Shown: positions 37,100 to 48,700 of the stretch, one piece after another
Numbering within the stretch: position 1 is the first letter of the stretch
Layout of the letters: each line of letters opens with the position of its first letter
Source of the DNA: Ridgeia piscesae
Taxonomy: Eukaryota; Annelida; Polychaeta; Sabellida; Siboglinidae
Assembly (NCBI GenBank): GCA_025642075.2
Contig: JAODUO010000070.1
Coordinates: 400,001 to 464,000, forward strand
Direction: 5' to 3'
DNA length: 64,000 bases
Position numbers and translations under genes: made by a program
The notes under the pieces: generated by a model
What the model was told of the DNA's origin: nothing
The model's database searches: none
The model's input: only the letters and a program-made list of their open reading frames with translations

Positions 37100-39758
37100 T
37101 CTACAAGACACCATACCCCAAAAGAGTCTCCACCCCAAAAGAGTCTCCACCCCAAAAGAGTCTCCACCCCAAAGACTCCACCAAAAGAGTCTCCACCCCA
37201 AAAGAGTCTCCACCCCAAAAGAGTCTCCACCCCAAAGAGTCTCCACCCCAAAAGAGTCTCCACCCCAAAAGAGTCTCCACCCCAAAAGAGTCTCCACCCC
37301 AAAAGAGTCTCCACCCCAAAAGAGTCTCCACCCCAAAAGAGTCTCCACCCCAAAAGAGTCTCCACCCCAAAAGAGTCTCCACCCCAAAAGAGTCTCCACC
37401 CAAAAGAGTCTCCACCCCAAAAGAGTCTCCACCCCAAAAGAGTCTCCACCCCAAAAGAGTCTCCACCCCAAAAGAGTCTCCACCCCAAAAGAGTCTCCAC
37501 CCCAAAAGAGTCTCCACCCCAAAAGGTCTCCACCCCAAATCCACCAAGAGTCTCCACCCCAAAAGAGTCTCCACCCCAGGCTCCACCCTAAGAGCTCCAC
37601 CCTAAAAGAGACTCCACCCTAAAAGAGTACTCCACCCTAAAAGAGTCTCCACCCTAAAAGAGACTCCACCCTAAAAGAGACTCCACCCTAAAAGAGTCTC
37701 CACCCTAAGAGACTCCACCCTAAAAGAGACTCCACCCTAAAAGAGTCTCCACCCTAAAAGAGACTCCACCCTAAAAGAGACTCCACCCTAAAAGAGACTC
37801 CACCCTAAAAGAGACTCCACCCTAAAAGAGTCTCCACCCTAAAAGAGTCTCCACCCTAAAAGAGTCTCCACCCCAAAAGAGTCTCCACCCCAAAAGAGTC
37901 TCCACCCCAAAAGAGACTCCACCCTAAGAGTCTCCACCCTAAAAGAGACTCCACCCTAAAAGAGTCTCCACCCTAAAAGACTCCACCCTAAAAGAGACTC
38001 CACCCCAAAAGAGACTCCACCCTAAAAGAGACTCCACCCTAAAAGAGACTCCACCCTAAAAGAGACTCCACCCTAAAAGAGACTCCACCCTAAAAGAGTC
38101 TCCACCCTAAAAGAGACTCCACCCTAAAAGAGACTCCACCCTAAGAGACTCCACCCAAAAGAGACTCCACCCTAAAAGAGACTCCACCCTAAAAGAGCTC
38201 CACCCTAAAAGAGACTCCACCCTAAAAGAGACTCCACCCTAAAAGAGACTCCACCCTAAAAGAGACTCCACCCTAAAAGAGACTCCACCCTAAAAGAGGC
38301 TCCACCCTAAAAGAGCTCCACCCAAAAGAGACTCCACCCTAAAAGAGACTCCACCCTAAAAGAGACTCCACCCTAAAAGAGACTCCACCCTAAAAGAGTC
38401 TCCACCCTAAAAGAGACTCCACCCTAAAAGAGACTCCACCTAAAAGAGTCTCCACCCTAAAAGAGACTCCACCCTAAAAGAGACTCCACCCTAAAAGAGT
38501 CTCCACCCTAAAAGAGACTCCACCCTAAAAGAGTCTCCACCCTAAAAGAGACTCCACCCTAAAAGAGACTCCACCCCAAAAGAGTCTCTACCCTAAAAGA
38601 GACTCCACCCTAAAAGAGTCTCCACCCTAAAAGAGCTCCACCCTAAAAGAGTCTCCACCCTAAAAGAGTCTCCACCCTAAAAGAGACTCCACCCTAAAAG
38701 AGACTCCACCCTAAAAGAGTCTCCACCCTAAAAGAGTCTCCACCCTAAGTCTCCACCCTAAAAGAGACTCCTCCCTAAAAGAGACTCCACCCTAAAAGCG
38801 TCTCCACCCTAAAAGAGACTCCACCCTAAAAGAGACTCCACCCTAAAAGAGACTCCATCCTAAAAGAGACTCCACCCTAAAAGAGTCTCCACCCTAAAAG
38901 AGACTCCACCCTAAAAGAGCTCCACCCTAAAAGAGCTCCACCCTAAAGAGTCTCACCCTAAAAGAGACTCCACCCTAAAAGAGACTCCACCCTAAAAGAG
39001 ACTCCACCCTAAAAGAGTCTCCACCCTAAAAGAGACTCCACCCTAAAAGAGTCTCCACCCTAAAAGAGACTCCACCCTAAAAGAGACTCCACCCTAAAAG
39101 AGTCTCCACCCTAAAAGACTCCACCCTAAAAGAGACTCCACCCTAAAAGAGTCTCCACCCTAAAAGAGTCTCCACCCTAAAAGAGACTCCACCCTAAAAG
39201 AGACTCCACCCTAAGAGTCTCCACCCTAAAAGAGACTCCACCCTAAAAGAGACTCACCCTAAAAGAGACTCCACCTTAAAAGAGACTCCACCCTAAAAGA
39301 GACTCCACCCTAAAAGAGTCTCCACCCTAAAAGAGACTCCACCCTAAAAGAGACTCCACCCTAAAAGAGACTCCACCCTAAAAGAGACTCCACCCTAAAA
39401 GAGACTCCACCCTAAAAGAGACTCCACCCTAAAAGAGACTCCACCCTAAAAGAGACTCCACCCTAAAAGAGTCTCCACCCTAAAAGAGACTCCACCCTAA
39501 AAGAGACTCCACCCTAAAAGAGACTCCACCCTAAGAGTCTCAACCCCAAAAGAGTCTCCACCCTAAGAGTCTCCACCCTAAAAGAGACTCCACCCTAAAA
39601 GAGACTCCACCCTAAAAGAGACTCCACCTAAAAGAGACTCCACCCTAAAAGAGACTCCACCCTAAAAGAGACTCCACCCTAAAAGAGACTCCACCCTAAG
39701 AGTCTCAACCCCAAAAGAGTCTCCACCCTAAGAGTCTCCACCCTAAAAGAGACTCCAG
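37100..39758. repeat. 17-bp minisatellite, about 155 copies, two subfamilies
   Basis: The unit is CCCYAAAAGAGWCTCCA. From 37110 to about 37575 units read CCCC with GTCTCC. After a disordered junction at 37530-37630 they become CCCT with mostly GACTCC and scattered GTCTCC. A short return to CCCC occurs at about 37868-37915 and again near 39545 and 39710. One- and two-base deletions are frequent. Because 17 is not a multiple of 3, the long open frames on both strands come from stop-free repeat sequence, not a gene. Confidence 0.95.
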
Positions 39759-40700
39759 GGCACAGAGCCCAGTTGATTTTCCCATTGGTGGCAATGTTAA
39801 CGTTTTGTAAGATTATAAGGAAACTGTACATGAGAATTGTTTTACTGTCTACAGTCACATTATCATGTCACTGACACGCTCATCAAATTCCGTCAAAGTC
39901 ACATACCTCTGGCTCTTTCAAATTGCTTGTCCGTCAATAATGACAACATTTTGCACATTTTTCTGCATCTGCAGGGTCATGTAAAAATGTGCAGAAAATC
40001 ACTACACTAACTACACTCTGCCCAACATGCTTCATTACACTACAGATACCTCATAGCACCGAATCAATCTACTGGTGTGACTGCTTTATTGTACCCATCT
40101 CACATAAAAATTCTACATTTTAAATAACACAATTCCTTTGGTACTACATTCGTATGGTCAGACCAGGAAGTCTAACTGTGGTCTGACACCTCCACCTCAA
40201 GAGACCACACTCCATGTGAGACACCTACCCCATTATTAGAGACCTCATCACATCAGAGACAACCACTATAAGAGATTCTACACAGGACAACTTCAGAAGC
40301 CTGTTATTTCAATTAACAGCAGAGTTACAATTCACTAAAACATAGATGAATTTGGGCTGGCTTCTCTGTAAAATATTCTTGCCCACCAGCAGGTGGAGAC
40401 CATCGTTTTAGTTTTGTTTCATTCACTAGATGGAGCCACTGTCATGGGGCTTTCCAAGTGTCTACCATCAAGTGTATGTACGACATTGTACGTACAACAT
40501 TAATGTAAACAGATCAACGCCAATTAACAAAGCATATCTCACCCCATTTCCTTTCTGCTTTCTCCTATTTCATTAAGACATTAAAAGTCACTCTATAGTA
40601 AAAAATTAAATACATTAAGTATCTTCTTTGCCACACTGGTTTGTTTGTGTACAATAAAAACACACAGTAACTTTAGTTGTTTTACAAAACAACTGATTAC
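39759..40700. other. Intergenic, nothing recognised
   Basis: Unique DNA between two minisatellites. Confidence 0.35.
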
Positions 40701-40709
40701 GTCTCTGAT

Positions 40710-41055
40710 GCTGCATTTAAACAATGACCTACATACACTGCAACTATGCAAATGGCATTTAAACAATGACCTACATACACTGCAAATATGCAAATGGCAT
40801 TTAAACAATGACCTACATACACTGCAAATATGCAAATGGCATTTAAACAATGACCTACATACACTGCAAATATGCAAATGGCATTTAAACAATGACCTAC
40901 ATGCACTGCAAATATGCAAATGGCATTTAAACAATGACCTACATACACTGCAAATATGCAAATGGCATTTAAACAATGACCTACAAACACTGCAAATATG
41001 CAAATGGCATTTAAACAATGACCTACAAACACTGCAAACATGCAAATGGCATTCT
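40710..41055. repeat. 42-bp minisatellite, about 8 copies
   Basis: The core is GCATTTAAACAATGACCTAC with ATACACTGCAAATATGCAAAT. The period of 42 bp (14 codons) is kept without indels, and differences are single substitutions. Each unit carries one ATGCAAAT octamer (POU/Oct-type motif). Both strands are open, but no gene context is seen. Confidence 0.92.
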
Positions 41056-42440
<1,385 letters not shown>

Positions 42441-42807
42441 GAGTCCCCTGTCTACAGGACTACAAGTGTGTAGTTTGCTGTGTACATACTACACGCTAAC
42501 AGGTGTGTAACTTGGATGTGTTATGTTTCTCCTGTCATTAATGTCCTGTGGAGACATGACACCCCCAGTGATCAGCTTCAGCTGTTGCACTGGTCTATTG
42601 AGAGAGACAGCCAGGTGGACTTAATTGGTGCAATCATGTTTTATTGCCTGGGCCTCTTGTGTCTAAATCTTACACACTCTCTAGAGCAGATGCACCTGTG
42701 CCAGGAACAGTCATCAATAAACACAAATGCTACAAGTCTGTCTGTGTTGATTACATCAATGACACAATGCACTTGTGTGCAGGATCAAACAATACCTTCC
42801 ATACAAA

Positions 42808-43574
42808 GCAAGGAAATACCCCACATGGACTACTGCAGCACACTCTGGGGCAATGCAACAACATCAGATCGCATCTACAAACTCCAAACACGTGCTGCCA
42901 GAATAATAACAGACTTTGAATACCGGGCTCCAAGTGATCCACTGTTGGAACAATTAAACTGGCTGCCACTAGTGGAGCGCGTCAAATACAGACAGTCGCA
43001 GTTGGTGTATAAAGCAGTGAACGGGTTGGCACCAGACTATATGTGTGCGTTGTTCACACCGATCTCAAACATCTCTACCAGAACAACCCGCTAAAACGAA
43101 AGAGGGGACTTGTATGTCCCTAAAGCACGAACCAATGTTTTCAAGAACTCCATTGCTGTAAATGGTGCACACATATGGAATGAATTAGACCTAATAATAA
43201 GAAACTCGAACTCTCTCTCTGCCTTTAAGACATTTTAAACTAGAAAATAGTGACGCACGATGCAACAAACACTTTTACTAAACGTTTTATTGTATTTATT
43301 AATGCTATTTATTTTGTTTTATAATTTATCTATTTATTTATTTTTGTAATTAAAAAAAATATTCACTATATTTATTTTTTATTGTTATTCAATTTTTTTT
43401 ATTTATTCACTATATTTTAACGCATTACGCAATGTATAAGGTAGTTGATCAAATTGTTTAGTGCATGTATACTGTGTTTTACAATACACTTGAGTTAGCA
43501 ATCACGACCCTTAGGGAGATAAAATGTACATTTTTTGTACGGTTATTGTGAGTAAATAATGTTTTATTATTATT
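42808..43574 (+). mobile_element. Non-LTR retrotransposon 3' fragment (reverse-transcriptase C-terminus)
   Basis: The frame from 42808 reads IPHMDYCSTLWGN, then LQTRAARII, LNWLPLVERVKY and YKAVNGLAPDY. This is the characteristic C-terminal region of CR1/L2/Jockey-like LINE reverse transcriptases. An in-frame TAA at 43092-43094 interrupts it. The same frame then continues through RGDLYVPKARTN and GAHIWNEL to a natural stop near 43238. A 3' tail of TTATTATTATTAAA ends near 43574. It is 5'-truncated and inactive. Confidence 0.82.
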
Positions 43575-43837
43575 AAATACACTCAGTGACATTCCTACAG
43601 AACTGGTGGCAAACTTGCCCCAACTTGTTCAGGTAATTGAATATCGTTTTTGAGCTGGTGTATTTTACATGTAATAAAAAACCTTCATAAATTAGGCCAA
43701 CGCTAATGAATTATGTATGATAAACTAATAATATTTATTTTATTCAGCAATAGATCCATAAATTCTTTTGTGGCATTATATGTACATACAATTACTACAG
43801 CAATAATAAAACTACGACAACCTAAATATAATAATGT

Positions 43838-43922
43838 GTATGTGTATGTGCATGTGTGTGCGCACATGTGCACATGCATGCATGCGTGCATGTGTCCGTG
43901 CATGCGTGTGTATGTGTCAGGA
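43838..43922. repeat. Alternating purine-pyrimidine tract
   Basis: TGTGTATGTGCATGTG passes into CGCACATGTGCACATGCATG. It is a mixed TG/CA/TGCA low-complexity run with dyad symmetry around GTGCAC and TGCATGCA. Confidence 0.7.
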
Positions 43923-44034
43923 TAATACAGCTCTTAAAGTCTAAAATAAGTAGATTCGTGCCATTTTATGTCAACTTTAAATTTAATAAATAAGATATTT
44001 ACGATAAATTATTATACAAATGAGACACAAAAAG

Positions 44035-44370
44035 GAAAAGGGAAGTTCTTACATAGCACAGTATCCAATCCTCAGGATTGCTCAAAGCGCTTTTACACTT
44101 TACTTCCCAGGCAGACCTGTTCAATCAAAGACCGTCTCAACTTCTCTGGGAAGTTTCCAGCCATAACTTCAATAATTATTAATGTGCAAAGGCTGCTTGT
44201 ACACATATCCACCACTGTCTATAGCCAGGTACTCATTTATACAACTGAGTGAACTGGAGCAACGTAGAGTGAAAAAACTTGCCCAAAGTTTTAACACTGC
44301 AGCACAGGATTCAAACCTGGGTTCTTTTAGTCGAGAGTCCGAAGCTCTACCCCTGAGCCACTGCACTCAA
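44035..44370 (-). mobile_element. tRNA-derived SINE, best copy
   Basis: On the minus strand it starts with a tRNA-like head. The A box is TGGCTCAGGGGTAGAGC (reverse complement of 44344-44360) and the B box is GGTTTGAATCC (reverse complement of 44308-44318). Then comes a body ending in the ACATAGCAC/TTCTTAC segment. Related copies lie at 35199-35455 and 23288-23376, all in the same orientation. This is a dispersed Pol III retroposon, not a functional tRNA gene; the anticodon arm is not preserved. Confidence 0.8.
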
Positions 44371-45202
44371 CAACTAGACACTCACCAGGTAGCAAGTCAG
44401 TTTGAATAAAACTAATAATATAATATAGTTTGCCAAGACAAGTTAGTCTGAAAATTACTAATAAAGGGATATAGTTTGCCAAACATTTGTCTGACTTATT
44501 AAGCTTAAACTGTTGCTGCAGTAAGTTAAGCAGATGTAGTAATGAAAACGTGAGCCTAAATTATTTAAATGCCCGGAGAAGTTTGAAATGTGCACAGCCC
44601 AATACCCTGAAGGTGATTGTCACCACTAATGTTAGAGCCACCTGTGGCAGCCAGTAACCATGTGCTAAAGAGACACCATCAGTTTATTAGAAACCAATTA
44701 CAACCACCTCCTACTACACTAACCACTACTAATTGAGAGGCTATCCAGATAATTAACCAACTACAATTAATTACACCAACATCATGGCCTCTCCCCTGTA
44801 CTACTGTCAGTCTGTTAGTCCAGTGTGTACCACTGACGTGACTACACAGTCAAGATGATGAAGACAGGATTATACTTTGATGGATTCTAGTTATCTCAAG
44901 GTATTTTACCATATCTTACACGTGCAGTTTATGGTTGATGTAACCACATACAAAGACTTTGATAGGTGTTAAACAGTGACGGCTCAACTGGAATCTTGCC
45001 AGTTTGTGAGATGTCTTGTCTGTGATAATGACAACTCATCTGTGAATGTGAACATGACCTGACACTGTTGACTTTGATGTAGATTTTGGTGAAGTTTCGC
45101 CATTAACTACCAAGAAAGGACCATAAATAACAATGTATAAGAATGACATCAACACCACTGTAGATTTTAGTGACTTTTCACCAGAAACCATCGCACATAT
45201 AC
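44371..45202. other. Intergenic DNA upstream of gene 4
   Basis: No exon is recognised. The gene 4 promoter and any 5' UTR exon should lie here or in the short repeat that follows. Confidence 0.35.
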
Positions 45203-45330
45203 CACCTGGTAAGAACAGCATCAAGAGCACATATACCACCTGGTAAGAACAGCATCAAGAGCACATATACCACCTGGTAAGAACAGCATCAAGAGCACAT
45301 ATACCACCTGGTAAGAACAGCACAAGAGCA
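45203..45330 (+). repeat. 34-bp tandem repeat carrying a donor-like motif, 4 copies
   Basis: The unit includes ACCACCTGGTAAGAACAGCA. The string GGTAAGA occurs at 45208, 45242, 45276 and 45310 at exact 34-bp spacing, each a good 5' splice-site match. It lies 70-190 bp upstream of the gene 4 start codon. Confidence 0.85.
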
Positions 45331-45398
45331 CATAACAAGAACAGCACAAGACATCTTTCAACTGACTGCATTGACGTAAGACGTAGTGTCACGACAGT

Positions 45399-45738
45399 AT
45401 GACACCACCGTGGTGGGAGACAGTGACACTTCTCATGACACTGGTAACAGTGGGCGACTGTCATATCAGTACGGCCCACTATGGCACCTACGGAGGTCTG
45501 GGACTGAGCTGTCGACCACACGAACTCATCCTGGTAGAGTCTGAGTTGCTGGGGTACAGTGCCACGCCCGGGTGTAACCCCCGCCCCATGTGTTCAGTGC
45601 CCTACACCATCACCAGGTGGTACTGTCGGGGCAAGAGTGCATGCTGGGGCATGCAGGTGGAGCGACGCCCCCTAAGAGCTCGCACGTGCGGGAGCATGTT
45701 CACGAACTGTCTGCGAGTGAAGTATCGCTGCGTACCAG
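45399..45738 (+). CDS. Gene 4 exon: signal peptide and SUEL lectin domain
   Basis: ATG opens MTPPWWETVTLLMTLVTVGDC as leader, directly followed by the lectin domain. Family features: LSC with ELILVESELLGYS, then PGC, WYCRGKSACW (C-x-G-x-x-x-C), RTCGSMFTNCLRVKYRC and VPG. It is the closest of the three to the canonical SUEL pattern, with nine Cys. Leader and lectin are fused, so one intron present in genes 1 and 2 is missing here. The donor is CCAG followed by gtgagt, phase 1. Confidence 0.87.
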
Positions 45739-48700
45739 GTGAGTCGTCACAAACTACTCATCTATGCTCAAATCTTGTGTCTCGTTTGGTCTAACAAATG
45801 CACACTTAAAACACAAATTTATATCACACAATGATGTTAAAACATAGCATAGTTTTTATATTTTGTCTACACTTGCAGCTGTTTAGTTTTCAATACTATC
45901 AAGTACATGCATTGGAATATATTATAATTGTTTTGTAACTGTTCTGTTTATCTCTTCGTTGACGGTGTTGTTTTGTGACTGTTCCATGTATCTCTTCGTT
46001 GATGGTGTTGTTTTGTGACTGTTCCATGTATCTCTTCGTTGACGGTGTTGTTTTGTGACTGTTCCATGTATCTCTTTGTTGATGGTGTTGTTTTGTGACT
46101 GTTCCATGTATCTCTTTGTTGATGGTGTTGTTTTGTGACTGTTCCATGTATCTCTTCGTTGACGGTGTTGTTTTGTGACTGTTCCATGTATCTCTTCATT
46201 GACGGTGTTGTTTTGTGACTGTTTCATGTTGTTTTGTGACTGTTTCATGTATCTCTTCGTTGACAGTGTTGTTTTGTGACTGTTTCATGTATCTCTTCGT
46301 TGACTGTGTTGTTTTGTGACTGTTTCATGTATCTCTTCGTTGACTGTGTTGTTTTGTGACTGTTTCATGTATCTCTTCGTTGACAGTGTTGTTTTGTGAC
46401 TGTTCCATGTATCTCTTCGTTGACTGTGTTGTTTTGTGACTGTTTCATGTATTTCTTTGTTGATGGTGTTGTTTTGTGACTGTTCCATGTATCTCTTTGT
46501 TGATGGTGTTGTTTTGTGACTGTTCCATGTATCTCTTCGTTGACGGTGTTGTTTTGTGACTGTTCCATGTATCTCTTCATTGACGGTGTTGTTTTGTGAC
46601 TGTTTCATGTTGTTTTGTGACTGTTTCATGTATCTCTTCGTTGACTGTATTGTTTTGTGACTGTTTCATGTATTTCTTCGTTGACAGTGTTGTTTTGTGA
46701 CTGTTTCATGTATCTCTTCGTTGACAGTGTTGTTTTGTGACTGTTCCATGTATCTCTTCATTGACGGTGTTGTTTTGTGACTGTTCCATGTATCTCTTCG
46801 TCGATGGTTCCGTTTTGTGACTGTTCCATTTTGTGACTGTTCCATTTTGTGACTGTTCCATTTTGTGACTGTTCCATTTTGTGACTGTTCCATTTTGTGA
46901 CTGTTCCATGTATCTCTTCAGTCATGGTGTTGTTTTGTGACTGTTCTATGTTTAGCAAGCAAATTTAATAACATGTTCTCATTGATCATTTATTGGTGTC
47001 ATGCGTATTTTTGTATCACTTACTAACTTATTATCTATCAAACAGATTTCTAAGGAATGTCGCCAACTAGGCACAGATGAATTTTAGGTCAGTCAAAAAA
47101 CGAAGAAAAATCACTGCAGTAAAAACAATATATTTACATCCTGCTGATGCCTGATGCAATTATGAATTGACAAATCAAAGTAGCAAAGATGGGTTGATAA
47201 TTTCACACCACTGATCCCAGTGTAATATAGAACGTTATGCATGGCAAAACATGATCTACACCATATATACAAAGCACAAGTACAACAGACAATTAGACCC
47301 ACTGAAACATCCTCACACCCTATGACAACATTATACACTGGGAATTCACGGGTACAAAGTGTAGCATGTTACAAAAAACAAATTGTTTATGTATGAAAAC
47401 ATACATTCACTGTGTACACAAAAACACACAGTACATAAAATAACAATGTTTGCATATTTTTCGGGTGTTTGAAAATCCACACTTCAAACAGATACATGTG
47501 TTATGACAATAAAATAAAACAAATCTTAAAATTTAGAAATAATAAAATACTACTATTATTCAAATAAAACAATATACAATGTACAGTAATTAACACTATT
47601 AAAAGTAATAAATTATTAAATTACTAAACTATTATTAAAATTAATAGAATATTATTATTATGTTTTAGGGCACCAATTGACGGATGTCTGTAGCGATGTT
47701 GAATACACGACGACGGGAGTAACCCACATTACCAGCCCCCACTTCCCTCAGTCCTACCCCCCACAACAACACTGCACCTGTGACTTGACCACTGACCACT
47801 CCTACTTAGAGGTCACTTCGGCGTTCTTTCTCCTCAAGGCGGCCAGTCCATGTGAGGACTGGGTGACCCTCCAGACTGACCACGGAGCTCCAATGACCGA
47901 GTGCGGCTATGTGTCCGAAACCATGGTGCACAGAGGTCAACGAGTTCGACTGACGTTCCACTCGGACCCCAAACACCAGGGCATGGGGTTCTGGTACAAG
48001 GTCAGAAGTAAGTGTTCTCTTTGGACCCCAAAAAGTACACCATAGGGTTTTGATTTGAGTGTTCTAGTTGGAACCTAAACCTATAACATGAGATTTTTGT
48101 GTGAGTGTTCTTACGGTAGATATCAAATTTGGGATTCAGGTGTACATATAGTTTAAAGTGTTTTAATTAGACCCAAAACACTAGTGCATAGGTTTCATAT
48201 GTAATGTAAAATAATCAATTTTGGCCCAACACACCGTGGCATGAGGTAAGAGTCAGAAGAAAATATTATAATGTTGCAGTGAGACTTTTTGTTCAATGTA
48301 TAGACAATTGACAAGTTATAAAATTGCATCTTCTATTAATTTTGCATATTAAATTGTAATGAAACTCTAGGCCTACATCTTTCTTCTCCAATGTCTCAAT
48401 ACATTCTCTATCTACACCATGAAATTTTGTAGGTCTCCATGAGTCGCCTGTGACAGTCCGCTGTGGGAGATATGCATCACGTCATGTGACTGATCATGTG
48501 ACAAGTCATGTGACAACACCACTCAGCAGTACACCTGCCACTGCATATATGCCCGAGGCTAAGAACCTGCCTTTTATGGGGTGGAACCCTATCGAGGCTA
48601 ACTATCATACAACACCGATGACCCATCCTGCCAGCATGACAGCAAATACTGTTGACACCACAAACTGGAAATGGGGCCAGACTAATGTTGAAGAAATTAA

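Noticed and set aside
36569..37622. 343-residue minus-strand and 206-residue plus-strand proteins
   Set aside because: Mostly translation of the 17-bp minisatellite (GGDSFGVETLLGWRLF or SLHPKRVSTPKE). Flanking parts have no domain or exon signals.
44300..44366. tRNA gene on the minus strand
   Set aside because: A and B boxes are present, but no foldable anticodon and acceptor stems, and the same unit occurs elsewhere fused to a common body. It is a SINE head.
45899..46958. Minus-strand QSQNN repeat proteins
   Set aside because: The 40-bp minisatellite in an intron of gene 4 is open in several frames because repeats lack stops.
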